A stretch of DNA of 64,000 nt from Paraburkholderia fynbosensis (GTDB lineage Bacteria; Pseudomonadota; Gammaproteobacteria; Burkholderiales; Burkholderiaceae). How positions within the stretch are numbered: the first letter of the stretch is position 1; every line of letters starts with the position of its first letter. Position numbers and translations under genes: made by a program. The notes under the pieces were generated by a model. It worked only from the letters and a program-made list of their open reading frames with translations, ran no database searches and was not told the origin of the DNA. Where the stretch lies: the NCBI RefSeq assembly GCF_902859935.1, contig NZ_CADIKI010000022.1:99195-163194 (forward strand), written 5' to 3'. Below are positions 8,810 through 16,705 of the stretch, in pieces.

Positions 8810-10363
8810 TCAGAATTGGAAGTACAGGAACTCGGTTGCGCCGGACAGATGCAGCAGCGCTGCCGCTGCAAGCACGCCGATCGCGACGCCCCATCCCGCT
8901 TGCGGCCGCCACTGCAGCGCCGCAGGCAGGCTGGTGCGGACCTTGTCAAGCACGGGCGAATAGCGCGCCATGATCTCGTTCGAGTTGGGCAGCAGCAGCG
9001 CAATGGCGAACGCAATCGCGATCTTCACCCAGTTTTTGAAGGCGAGCAGTGACTCGAGTTCGTAAGTGGGTGCGCGCGTCGGATGTTGCAGTCCCAACAT
9101 GCCCGTGATCAGGTGCATCGCATCGTGCACCGATGCCGCGCGGAACATGATCTGTGCGAGCAGCACGGCAACATAGGTAATGAGCCACTGCGCCACGACG
9201 ACGCTTGCCCTGCGCAACCACGGTTGCGGCGCGGCCGGTTGTTTGGGCCCAAAAATCCGCCATGCGTGATTGATCGTCAGGTAGGCCGAATGCAGCAACC
9301 CGAATACAAGGAACTGGAATCCCGCACCATGCCAGATGCCGGCGAGGGTCATCGTGAAAAAGAGCGGCAGCGCGACCATCGTCGCAAAGCCGGCCGGTGT
9401 CGCCGTCGCTTTGCGGGAGACCAGCGCGCCGCGCGCCGCGCGGCGCCGCATGACCCAGAGCGCGATCGGATTGTAGAGGTACAGGTTGAGGTAACGGGTC
9501 AGCGTCATGTGCCAACGCTGCCAGAAATCGATGATGCATGTCGCCTTGTACGGCGAGTTGAAATTAGCCGGGAAGCGGATTCCGAACATGCGCGCAAGCC
9601 CGACAGCCATGTCCGAATAGCCCGAAAAGTCGAAATAGAGCTGCATCGAATAGGCCAGCGCGCCGCACCAGGCGGCTTGAGCCGGCAATGCGTCGCGAAA
9701 GCCGAATGCGAACTGGACCGTCTCCGACAGTCCGTCTGCGATGATCAACTTCTTTGCCAGACCGATCGTGAAGATGCTGAGTCCAACAGCGAGGTTCTCC
9801 TGGTTCAGGCGGTAGGTCTCGCGGTTTTCGAACTGCGGCATCATTTCGCGGTGATGCAGGATCGGCCCGGCGATCAGATGCGGAAAGAACGTGACGAACA
9901 TCACGTATTCAAGCAGGTTCTTGCCTTTCGCAATGCCGGACTTGCAATCGACCAGATAGCCGATCTGCGTGAACGTGAAAAATGAAATGCCGAGCGGGAG
10001 AATCACACTGGTCGTGGACAGATGCGGCACGATGCCGATTTCCGACAGCCAGTCCAGCAGCGGGAACAGATACTTGTAGAAGAACAGCAGCCCGAGGTTT
10101 GCCGCGATGCCACCCGTCAGCGCCGCGAGCTGCATGCGCGGCCGGTTCGCGAGCCGTTGCAGCACAAGCCCGCAGCTGAAGTTGAACGCGATCGAGGCGA
10201 GCAGCAGGAACACGAAACTGACGTTCCACCATGCGTAGAAAACAATCGACGTGACGGCGATCCAGGCCGCCGCCGCGCGAACCGCGACGCGAGCGAGCGC
10301 ATAGTAGCCGACGACGCTGATCGGCAGGAACGCAAACAGGAAGATATACGAGTTGAATAGCAT
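8810..10363 (-). CDS. MBOAT-family O-acyltransferase (DltB/AlgI-like)
   Basis: A 517-residue polytopic membrane protein of the MBOAT family. It has the conserved QLYFDFSGYSDMAVGLARMFG segment, FWQRWHMTLTRYLNLYLY, and the catalytic-His segment LAGIWHGAGFQFLVFGLLH. MBOATs move an acyl group from a cytoplasmic thioester donor (CoA or ACP) across the membrane to a periplasmic acceptor. The ACP gene 41 bases upstream and the SGNH gene immediately downstream point to an ACP-linked donor, as in DltC-DltB-DltD. The length fits AlgI/DltB relatives, with a longer C-terminal part ending in a hydrophobic segment. Confidence 0.9.
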   Translation of the reverse strand: MLFNSYIFLFAFLPISVVGYYALARVAVRAAAAWIAVTSIVFYAWWNVSFVFLLLASIAFNFSCGLVLQRLANRPRMQLAALTGGIAANLGLLFFYKYLFPLLDWLSEIGIVPHLSTTSVILPLGISFFTFTQIGYLVDCKSGIAKGKNLLEYVMFVTFFPHLIAGPILHHREMMPQFENRETYRLNQENLAVGLSIFTIGLAKKLIIADGLSETVQFAFGFRDALPAQAAWCGALAYSMQLYFDFSGYSDMAVGLARMFGIRFPANFNSPYKATCIIDFWQRWHMTLTRYLNLYLYNPIALWVMRRRAARGALVSRKATATPAGFATMVALPLFFTMTLAGIWHGAGFQFLVFGLLHSAYLTINHAWRIFGPKQPAAPQPWLRRASVVVAQWLITYVAVLLAQIMFRAASVHDAMHLITGMLGLQHPTRAPTYELESLLAFKNWVKIAIAFAIALLLPNSNEIMARYSPVLDKVRTSLPAALQWRPQAGWGVAIGVLAAAALLHLSGATEFLYFQF

Positions 10364-10404
10364 GTCGGCCTGTCACAGAAGTTTGCGCGTCGTTATTCGA
10401 GTGT

Positions 10405-10662
10405 TTATTGCGACTGCTTGCTGCGGATCAGATCGACCAGCTCGCCGACATCCTTCAGACTTTCGATTTCAGCCGTCTGAAACTTGACCTTGAAGCGCAT
10501 TTCGCAAGCGATGATGATGCTGATGTGATTCAGGGAATCCCATTTGTCGATGTCGTCAGCGGTACTGTCCATTGTCAGGACCAGATCGTCGTCGTCGAAA
10601 ATCTCGCGGAAGATCTCGGTCACTTTGCCGAGAATGTCGTCAGTGCTAATAGTGTCCGTCAT
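10405..10662 (-). CDS. free-standing acyl carrier protein
   Basis: An 85-residue carrier protein with the phosphopantetheine serine in WDSLNHISIIIACEMRF and the usual acidic four-helix profile (FDDDDLVLTMDSTADDIDKWDS). It resembles ACPs found with FkbH-type enzymes rather than fatty-acid AcpP. Its ATG overlaps the stop of the FkbH-like gene by four bases (ATGA), implying coupled translation, and it precedes the MBOAT gene. It would carry the unit loaded by the FkbH-like protein to the MBOAT. A phosphopantetheinyl transferase is not in the window. Confidence 0.93.
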   Translation of the reverse strand: MTDTISTDDILGKVTEIFREIFDDDDLVLTMDSTADDIDKWDSLNHISIIIACEMRFKVKFQTAEIESLKDVGELVDLIRSKQSQ

Positions 10663-12554
10663 GATCCGGTCCTTATGGGTTCGATGTGTGTCTGGAAAGG
10701 CGTGAATTCGGTGGTGACGCATCGCCACGTCGTCCTTTCGTCGTCGTGTTCGGCGATTCGCGTGAAACCGAGCTTCTGGTAATGCTCCCGGACCATGCCG
10801 TTTTTCGCGGTGGCCCGGTATTCCCCGATCAGCGTCCGTGCGCCCACTTCCCTCGCGCGCGCGACCAGTAGATTCATCGTCGCTTGCTCGACCTGTCGGC
10901 CCAGCACCCTGCAACTCATCAGCCAGGTATCGATGAACAACTCACCACCGCCCGGTTCGCGCGGCCGCGCGATGACGACCCCGATGATGCCGTTGTCGCC
11001 GTATCGATCGGTCAGTCGCAACTGCAAGGTCACTACGCCTTTCTCCTGCATGGCGGCGGTCACTTCCGCGTCGGTGTAGCGGCGCGTAGTCAGGTTGAAT
11101 TGATTGGTCTTGTTGATCAGCTGGGTGATGCGCTGCAGGCCGACGAGATCGAAGGGCTGCCATTCGAGGCGCATCTCCAACGACGCCAGATACCCGGCCA
11201 GATCGGTCGCCGCGGAGCGCAACGCTTCACGCTGCAGATTGCCCTGATACTGCGCAGTACGCTCGCGGTCCTCCGAGGTGATGCCGATGGATTCGAAGTA
11301 GCCGGCGTCCGCGATACAGCGACCATAGAGCGCCGGGTCGGCGGGCAGTTCGGGCACTGCGACCATCGGCAACTCACGCCGCACGATATTTCGTTCGAAC
11401 GGGTTGTCATCTACAAACACCAGCGCGTCGAGGCCGATGTTCAGCGCTTGCGCGATACGGCGCAGGTTCGACGCCTTGTCTTCCCAATTGGCGACGAGAC
11501 AGGCGATGTCGGAGCGATTCAACACCATCTCAGGGTGCTGGTCGAACGGTTCCCACGCGTTGGCTTCATCGTTCTTCGAACAGACGGCCAGGATGATCCC
11601 GCGCCGTGACAGCTCCTTCGCGTAGCACTGGAACGACGCGTACGCCTCGCCGAGCGTGCTGCCCTGGCCGATGACTATGCCGGCGAGGCCATCATCGCCG
11701 ATCACGCCGCCCCAGAGTGTGTTGTCGAGGTCGAGTACCAGGCATTTGTACGAACGGCCGCGCCGCGCGGCGACGAGCCGTGCGACGAGGTCGCCATAGA
11801 ACGGCCCGGCGGCCGGCGAGATCTCCTGCTTCGCGCGATGCCATAGCATCGGGTCGTGCCATGCAGTAAGACCATCAACCGCAATTCGCGCATCGAGCGC
11901 GAGAATATCGACTCCGTCCTCGTCCGCAGCGGCCCGCATGCGCTGGTTGACCCGATCGATGAGCGCGCGCATCGAGCCCGGCAGCCGATGCTCGTTGTTG
12001 CCAATGAGAGGCAGCGCGATAGGCAGAACAGCCTGCTGGATCACCTGCACGGCGCTCGAGTGCGCCGCCCGACGCCAAAGCCCGCGCAGCATGTCGATCG
12101 TATGCTCGATCAGACCGTCGGCGGCGGCCGCGTCCATCGCGGCGTCGGGTTGCCCGAGCAGCGTGCGTGCGTCGAACGAAAACAGCACCACATTCGCACC
12201 GAACGCGTGAAACGCCGACTCGGGTTCGTTCAGCTCCTGCATGTATTGACCGTATTCGCCCGCATGGACCTCGCACCACATGCCGCGGCGCAGGCATCCA
12301 ACTCGCAGCGCAGCCACCAGATGATCGGTGGTCGAACCGCTGAACACGGCCAGCCGGACCGGCTCGCCAGTGGCTTCCTGCGCAAGCTCCGGGAACGCCT
12401 TCCGACATGCGCGGTCAAGACGATTCGTTTGAACAAAATCGAGCCGGCTGTTCGCCAGCCTCACGAAGTCATGCCAGCGTGTCTCTTGTGAATGTGCGCC
12501 GTTGAGGGAGCCAAGCTGAACAGAAAAATCAGATGATTCCGGTAACCAATGCAT
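10659..12554 (-). CDS. FkbH-like HAD-IIIC protein (acyl-ACP loader)
   Basis: A 631-residue HAD-IIIC/FkbH-family protein. The N-terminal about 250 residues form an SGNH-like or Rossmann-like region. The HAD core begins near residue 270 with CLVLDLDNTLWGGVIGDDG and continues with AVCSKNDEANAWEPF and VFVDDNPFERNIVRRE. The C-terminal about 150 residues look like a GNAT-type acyltransferase (MSCRVLGRQVEQATMNLLV). Characterised FkbH proteins take 1,3-bisphosphoglycerate, lose the phosphate and load glyceryl onto an ACP. The gene overlaps the ACP gene by 4 bases, consistent with that role. The ATG at 12554 has a GGAG nine bases upstream; an in-frame GTG at 12569 is less likely. First gene of the cluster. 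Confidence 0.88.
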   Translation of the reverse strand: MHWLPESSDFSVQLGSLNGAHSQETRWHDFVRLANSRLDFVQTNRLDRACRKAFPELAQEATGEPVRLAVFSGSTTDHLVAALRVGCLRRGMWCEVHAGEYGQYMQELNEPESAFHAFGANVVLFSFDARTLLGQPDAAMDAAAADGLIEHTIDMLRGLWRRAAHSSAVQVIQQAVLPIALPLIGNNEHRLPGSMRALIDRVNQRMRAAADEDGVDILALDARIAVDGLTAWHDPMLWHRAKQEISPAAGPFYGDLVARLVAARRGRSYKCLVLDLDNTLWGGVIGDDGLAGIVIGQGSTLGEAYASFQCYAKELSRRGIILAVCSKNDEANAWEPFDQHPEMVLNRSDIACLVANWEDKASNLRRIAQALNIGLDALVFVDDNPFERNIVRRELPMVAVPELPADPALYGRCIADAGYFESIGITSEDRERTAQYQGNLQREALRSAATDLAGYLASLEMRLEWQPFDLVGLQRITQLINKTNQFNLTTRRYTDAEVTAAMQEKGVVTLQLRLTDRYGDNGIIGVVIARPREPGGGELFIDTWLMSCRVLGRQVEQATMNLLVARAREVGARTLIGEYRATAKNGMVREHYQKLGFTRIAEHDDERTTWRCVTTEFTPFQTHIEPIRTGS

Positions 12555-12751
12555 ACGATGCGGCTCCACGGTTCATAGATATCGGACGCGCAAATCAGTC
12601 GCAGGACGCGAAGCCTGCGAAGCACGGTATCGCGATAACGCGCCCGGCATATGTTCGTTTGCACACAGAGATGAGCGAAAGTCGGAACCGGCATCGTTCT
12701 CGACAAGCTCGAAAGCGCCCCGTCAGTTTTTTATTATCATTTTTTGACCGT

Positions 12752-13717
12752 TCAGGAATGGGAATAACCGTCCGCAAATAGCGACATCACCGAGTCGCCA
12801 CGCCGAATCCGCAAGAAGGTCTCGGCGAGCAGGCTCGCGCTCGAGAGCGGACGGATCTTCTTGCAGGCCAACGACTCGGGCGAGAGCGGAATCGTGTCGG
12901 TGACGACAAGTTCGTCGAGCTCCGATGCCGCGATACGTCCGGCTGCGCCACCCGACAGGACGGGATGAGTCGCGTAAGCAAAAACCCGCTTCGCGCCGCA
13001 CCGTTTCAACGTCTCGGCGGCCTTGCAAAGCGTGCCGGCTGTGTCGACCATATCGTCCATGATGACGCAGGTACGGTTTTCGACTTCCCCGATGATGTTC
13101 ATCACTTCAGCGACGTTCGCCTTCGGGCGACGCTTGTCGATAATCGCGAGATCCGTGTTCATCTGCTTGGCGAGCGCGCGCGCACGCACCACGCCTCCCA
13201 CGTCGGGCGACACGATCAGCAGGTCGTCGTGACTCAGCCTGCGCAGGTCGCCCAGCAGAATGGGGGTTGCATAGATGTTGTCGACGGGGATGTCGAAGAA
13301 GCCCTGAATCTGGTCGGCGTGCAGATCCATCGTGATGATCCGCTCGACGCCGGCGATTTCCAGCATGTTCGCCACGACCTTCGCCGAAATCGCCACGCGC
13401 GCCGAACGTGGGCGGCGGTCCTGGCGGGCGTAGCCGAAGTACGGGATGGCTGCCGTGATCCGGCCGGCGGATGCGCGCTTGAGCGCATCGACCATGATCA
13501 TCAGCTCCATCAGGCTGTCATTGGTCGGCGGGCAGGTGGACTGAAGAACGAAGACGTCCTTGCCGCGTACGTTTTCCTGAATCTCGACCTGAATTTCGCC
13601 ATCGGAAAAGCGGCTGACCATTGCCTTGCCGAGCGGGATTTCGAGGAATTTGACGACATCCTGCGCAAGCGCAGGATTCGCGTTGCCAGTAAAAACCATA
13701 AGACCGTCATTGCTCAT
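12752..13717 (-). CDS. prs: ribose-phosphate pyrophosphokinase, probably a second copy
   Basis: A 321-residue class I PRPP synthetase with all expected parts: the ATP/flexible loop FGYARQDRRPR, the metal-binding MDLHADQIQGFFDIP, and the PRPP loop VIMDDMVDTAGTLCKAAE. It converts ribose 5-phosphate and ATP to PRPP. In Burkholderia the housekeeping prs normally lies with ispE, a tRNA and rplY, and none of these is here. The sequence also differs from the housekeeping protein as I remember it in several otherwise fixed places, such as LRRLSHDDLLIVS and SPESLACKKIRPL. I infer a paralogue, possibly supplying PRPP for glycan synthesis. It sits 197 bases upstream of the FkbH gene on the same strand. 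Confidence 0.92.
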   Translation of the reverse strand: MSNDGLMVFTGNANPALAQDVVKFLEIPLGKAMVSRFSDGEIQVEIQENVRGKDVFVLQSTCPPTNDSLMELMIMVDALKRASAGRITAAIPYFGYARQDRRPRSARVAISAKVVANMLEIAGVERIITMDLHADQIQGFFDIPVDNIYATPILLGDLRRLSHDDLLIVSPDVGGVVRARALAKQMNTDLAIIDKRRPKANVAEVMNIIGEVENRTCVIMDDMVDTAGTLCKAAETLKRCGAKRVFAYATHPVLSGGAAGRIAASELDELVVTDTIPLSPESLACKKIRPLSSASLLAETFLRIRRGDSVMSLFADGYSHS

Positions 13718-14229
13718 GGTGCACCTATGTCAGGTTGGGCCGAACGAAAGCGGCCGGGTAATCCCGGTCAGGGACGATCGGCTGCCCCGGGTTATCACCA
13801 TCTGAACTCAAAATCCCCTCGGCCACCGTTATGTATCAAACACACGCGTTTATTTTTCGGCAGGAATGCAGCGCACCGGTTCTGTGCGGTCAGGCGCTCC
13901 GCTATGACGCACGACGTGTTCCGACGTGCATGCGCTGGTACGCCGCATCTCACAGAGAGTCCCGCTCAACCAGCCGGGTGCAAGCTCGGCGAAAGGCCGC
14001 GATGACCGACCAGGAGATTCAGGACATCTTCGGGTTCGTGAAGACGCTGAGCGACGGGTATCAGCAATGAGGCAGAGCATCGCGTGAAGGCGCGTTGCGT
14101 TGTCATTGCGCTGCCTTCGCTCAGCGCTTGCGCAGCGCAGGAGATGTGATCGCATAGCGTCGCGCTGCGGCGCGCGAGGCGGTGAGGTATACTTGCCGGT
14201 TCCGCAAACTCTATTCCGATCCTGCCCCG
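13718..14229. other. 512-base divergent intergenic region, with a possible gene remnant
   Basis: This region separates the prs-like gene from the plus-strand HAD gene, so it should hold both promoters; no convincing -35/-10 pair was identified. A plus-strand stretch at 14002-14070 could encode TDQEIQDIFGFVKTLSDGY, which resembles the extreme C-terminus of class I cytochromes c. No CxxCH heme motif is found in the bases before it, so at most this is a decayed fragment. Confidence 0.3.
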
Positions 14230-14916
14230 ATGGCCGATTTCCCCTTCGACGCGGTACTCTTCGACTGCGACGGCGTGCTCGTCGACTCCGAACCCATCAC
14301 CAACCGCGTGCTCACCGACATGCTCGGCGAACTGGGTTGGCAATTGAGCGTCGAAGAGACGATGCGCATTTTCGTCGGCAAGATGGTCAAGGACGAAGCG
14401 CCGCTGATCGAGGCACGCACTGGCTTTGCGATCACCCATGAATGGCTTACGCAGTTTCGCGCGCGGCGCAACGCGGCGCTCGACAGCGAACTGAGGGCGA
14501 TCGACGGCGCGGCCGACGCGGTGCATGCGTTGCATCGCACGCTGAACGGGCGCATTGCGGTCGCTTCGGGCGCGGACCGCGTCAAGATCGAACTGCAGCT
14601 TTTGAAGGCCGGCATCCTCGAGCGTTTCGAAGGTCGCATCTTCAGCGGTCATGAAATGCCGCGCAGCAAGCCGTTTCCCGATGTTTATCTCGCTGCCGCC
14701 GCTGGCCTCGGAGTCGATCCGAAGCGTTGCGCGGTGATCGAGGATACGGTCACCGGTGCGACCGCGGGCGTCGCGGCTGGCGCAACCGTGTTCGGTTACT
14801 GCCCGTCGCACCTCGGGCATAGCAGCGCGACCGCATTGCATGGCGCGGGGGTCGTGCAGGTGTTCACGGATATGGCTGAGTTGCCGGGGTTGCTGACGGA
14901 GTGGGTTCGCGGCTGA
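14230..14916 (+). CDS. HAD-superfamily phosphatase, subfamily IA
   Basis: A 228-residue HAD hydrolase with motif I FDCDGVLVDSE (nucleophile Asp near residue 11), motif II in VASGADRVKIEL, and the motif III/IV pair KPFPDVYLAA and VIEDTVTGATAGVAAG. A cap domain is inserted after motif I. It resembles YieH-type 6-phosphogluconate phosphatases and phosphoglycolate-phosphatase-like enzymes; the exact sugar or acid phosphate cannot be read. The ATG at 14230 begins MADFPFDAVLFD, a normal HAD N-terminus. It is a single gene. Confidence 0.88.
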   Translation: MADFPFDAVLFDCDGVLVDSEPITNRVLTDMLGELGWQLSVEETMRIFVGKMVKDEAPLIEARTGFAITHEWLTQFRARRNAALDSELRAIDGAADAVHALHRTLNGRIAVASGADRVKIELQLLKAGILERFEGRIFSGHEMPRSKPFPDVYLAAAAGLGVDPKRCAVIEDTVTGATAGVAAGATVFGYCPSHLGHSSATALHGAGVVQVFTDMAELPGLLTEWVRG

Positions 14917-15156
14917 TTGACTTGGTTGCCGATTGGGTGGTGTCCGATCCGGGGCAGGTGTTGGCGGTTCGACGACACTCTGCGGCAAGCGAGTTGGTCG
15001 ATGGCGGTCAGTTGGCGGGTTCGGTCATGCGCTCAATTCCCGCTTGATCCCAATCGCACGCGGTTTCGCGGTATATGGCATGGCGCGTGCAACTGGAACG
15101 TACGAGCGCGACATATAAACGTGCTCGTTGCCTTCCACCCTTGCCGGAGATCCATC

Positions 15157-15399
15157 ATGACCAGCCTCATTTTTAGTGACCTGTCGCGCTGCGACGAACT
15201 CGACCGCGCCGACGCGCAGACCGTGCGCGGCGGCAATGCCTGCTTCAAACGCGAAGAGCCGAACTGGTGTCACCCAGAACCGCCGCAGGTGTATGTCCCG
15301 CCGCACTGGAACCTTTGCTCGCCGCCAGTACACTATGGCCGCGAGCCGGTTTGTCCGCCGGGCTGCTATCCGCAACCGGTGCATGTCGTGCCGCTGTGA
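15157..15399 (+). CDS. small GG-leader, Cys/Pro-rich peptide (RiPP- or bacteriocin-like)
   Basis: An 80-residue protein. The N-terminal 26 residues look like a double-glycine leader (SDLSRCDELDRADAQTVRGG), which PCAT-type peptidase transporters could cleave. The remaining 54 residues are rich in Pro (about 14) and contain five Cys (CFK, WCH, LCS, VCP, GCY) and several His. Burkholderia genomes carry scattered short proteins with such leaders, mostly of unknown function. No transporter, peptidase or modifying enzyme is adjacent. The ATG at 15157 follows CGGAGATCC. It could be an antimicrobial, a signalling peptide or a metal-binding peptide. Confidence 0.7.
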   Translation: MTSLIFSDLSRCDELDRADAQTVRGGNACFKREEPNWCHPEPPQVYVPPHWNLCSPPVHYGREPVCPPGCYPQPVHVVPL

Positions 15400-15480
15400 T
15401 TGGGGCTGTGACTGCGGTTGTAAGGACCGCTGTGCATGCCGCGTTTCGCATCGGCGCGCGCAACGGCGTGAAGCGCTGGG

Positions 15481-15502
15481 GCCCGGTCTTGCGTGACCGG
15501 GC
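15481..15502. terminator. GC hairpin between convergent genes
   Basis: The perfect 8-bp arms GCCCGGTC and GACCGGGC with a 6-base loop lie between the end of the GG-leader gene (15399) and the end of the convergent CMD gene (15524). The position fits a shared terminator, but no U-tract follows on either strand. Confidence 0.4.
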
Positions 15503-15523
15503 GCCGGCGTGCGTTTCACGCGC

Positions 15524-15916
15524 TTATTCGAAGGCCGGATCGATTGGCACGCGATAGCCGACCGCGAGCCGATTCGTCTCGTTAGCCATCCCGACGATCG
15601 CGAGCAACTCGCCGAACATTTCGTCGGTCATGCCAGCGCGGCGCGCTGCCGTCGTGTGACTCGCGACGCAGTAGCCGCAGTTGTTGGTGACACTGACCGC
15701 GACATATAGGAGTTCCTTCACGAGCGGATCGAGCGCGCCCGGCGCCATCACTTCCTTCAGACTGTCCCACGTGCGTGCGAGCGTCGGCGGATGCTGAGCG
15801 ATGTACTTCCAGAAGTTGTTGACATCGTCGACCTGGCGGGTCTGCTTGATGTCATCGTAGACGGCTTTCACCTCAGGCGGCGCGTTGGTGTAGTCGACTG
15901 GTTGGGACTGGGACAT
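15524..15916 (-). CDS. carboxymuconolactone decarboxylase/AhpD-like family protein
   Basis: A 130-residue all-helical protein with the AhpD-type redox motif NCGYCVASHT (CxxC followed by a His four residues on) in helix 4-5. The region before it (VKELLYVAVSVTN) is typical of the CMD family. Members with CxxC are usually peroxidase-like or disulfide-reducing proteins rather than gamma-carboxymuconolactone decarboxylases. GGAGAA precedes the ATG. It is not part of the neighbouring glycan operon: 45 bases separate it from the end of the GNAT gene. Confidence 0.88.
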   Translation of the reverse strand: MSQSQPVDYTNAPPEVKAVYDDIKQTRQVDDVNNFWKYIAQHPPTLARTWDSLKEVMAPGALDPLVKELLYVAVSVTNNCGYCVASHTTAARRAGMTDEMFGELLAIVGMANETNRLAVGYRVPIDPAFE

Positions 15917-15961
15917 GCGTTCTCCTTTTCCTGGTGTGGGAAAACCTGATGCACAAACTGC

Positions 15962-16705
15962 TTACTGCGTACCGACCCACTCCATCCGCACCGATTCGAG
16001 TTCGCGCGGCAAACGCGGCGAAAGCGCCGCGCGGCGCGGCAACTCGACGAAGCCGAGACGCCGGTATAGATCGTATGCGCGGGTATTGCTCACCAGTACG
16101 TCGAGCACGAGTTGCTGCTGCGCGCGCGTACCGCTCGCCGTGCGTTGGCGCTGCCTTGTCGCTGCGCTCGCACGCATCGCATCGGCGAACAGCGCGCTGA
16201 ATACGCCAGCACCGCGCAGTCGCTCGTGCGTCGCGCAGTGCGCAATCAAGGTTTGCGTCGACTTCGGCGCCGGCAATTCGCTTTCGAGCACCAGGCCGCG
16301 CAACAGCATGCGGATCGTCGGGAACAGCCCGAAAAACAGCAGCAGCAACAGCGCGACATGGGGATCGTCGAACCACGTGTGGCGGCCGTCATGCATCGCG
16401 AGGACCGCCACCGGTCGGTCATCCGCGTTCACCGCCACGCGGTGACGTCGATACGAGAAGCGCCCGGACTTCGACGCGAACGCAAATACCAGAAAACTGA
16501 TGCATGCCTCTGCCGGTTGGCCGAGAAAGAAGCCGAATTCGCGTACGCCCGACGCGAAAATCAGCGGCGCGCACGCGTTGGCATCGTCGATACGCGCCGC
16601 GCGGAAGCGTAGCGCGACCGGGTCGTCGGCGCGCGCCGGACCATACGTTAGGTCGCATGTGACGCCCGGCGCCATATTCATCGAAGCCATACTGAACGGC
16701 ATCAT
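15962..16705 (-). CDS. GNAT-family acyltransferase with a hydrophobic segment
   Basis: A 247-residue protein. The C-terminal part fits a GNAT N-acetyltransferase: RLRGAGVFSALFADAMRA is the acetyl-CoA loop, and RAYDLYRRLGFVELP is the family-typical end. A very hydrophobic run (HVALLLLLFFGLFPTIRML, about residues 117-136) is unusual for a soluble GNAT and may anchor it to the membrane. Its start overlaps the stop of the GT2 gene by 4 bases, so it is the last gene of the capsule operon. It may acetylate an amino sugar exposed by the deacetylase-like protein encoded upstream; that link is inference. Confidence 0.7.
   Translation of the reverse strand: MMPFSMASMNMAPGVTCDLTYGPARADDPVALRFRAARIDDANACAPLIFASGVREFGFFLGQPAEACISFLVFAFASKSGRFSYRRHRVAVNADDRPVAVLAMHDGRHTWFDDPHVALLLLLFFGLFPTIRMLLRGLVLESELPAPKSTQTLIAHCATHERLRGAGVFSALFADAMRASAATRQRQRTASGTRAQQQLVLDVLVSNTRAYDLYRRLGFVELPRRAALSPRLPRELESVRMEWVGTQ

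Noticed and set aside
6391..8973. A long plus-strand open frame (860 codons)
   Set aside because: It runs antisense to the GT87 and SGNH genes, has a composition typical of reverse-strand reading of GC-rich genes (many Arg, His, Gln and Glu) and no recognisable domain.
12965..14005. A 346-codon plus-strand frame opposite the prs gene
   Set aside because: Antisense to a clear prs-type gene with no recognisable domain.
15917..15961. Small hairpin TTTTCC/GGAAAA between the GNAT and CMD genes
   Set aside because: The stem is only 6 bp with a short loop and also overlaps the CMD ribosome-binding site; not a convincing terminator.
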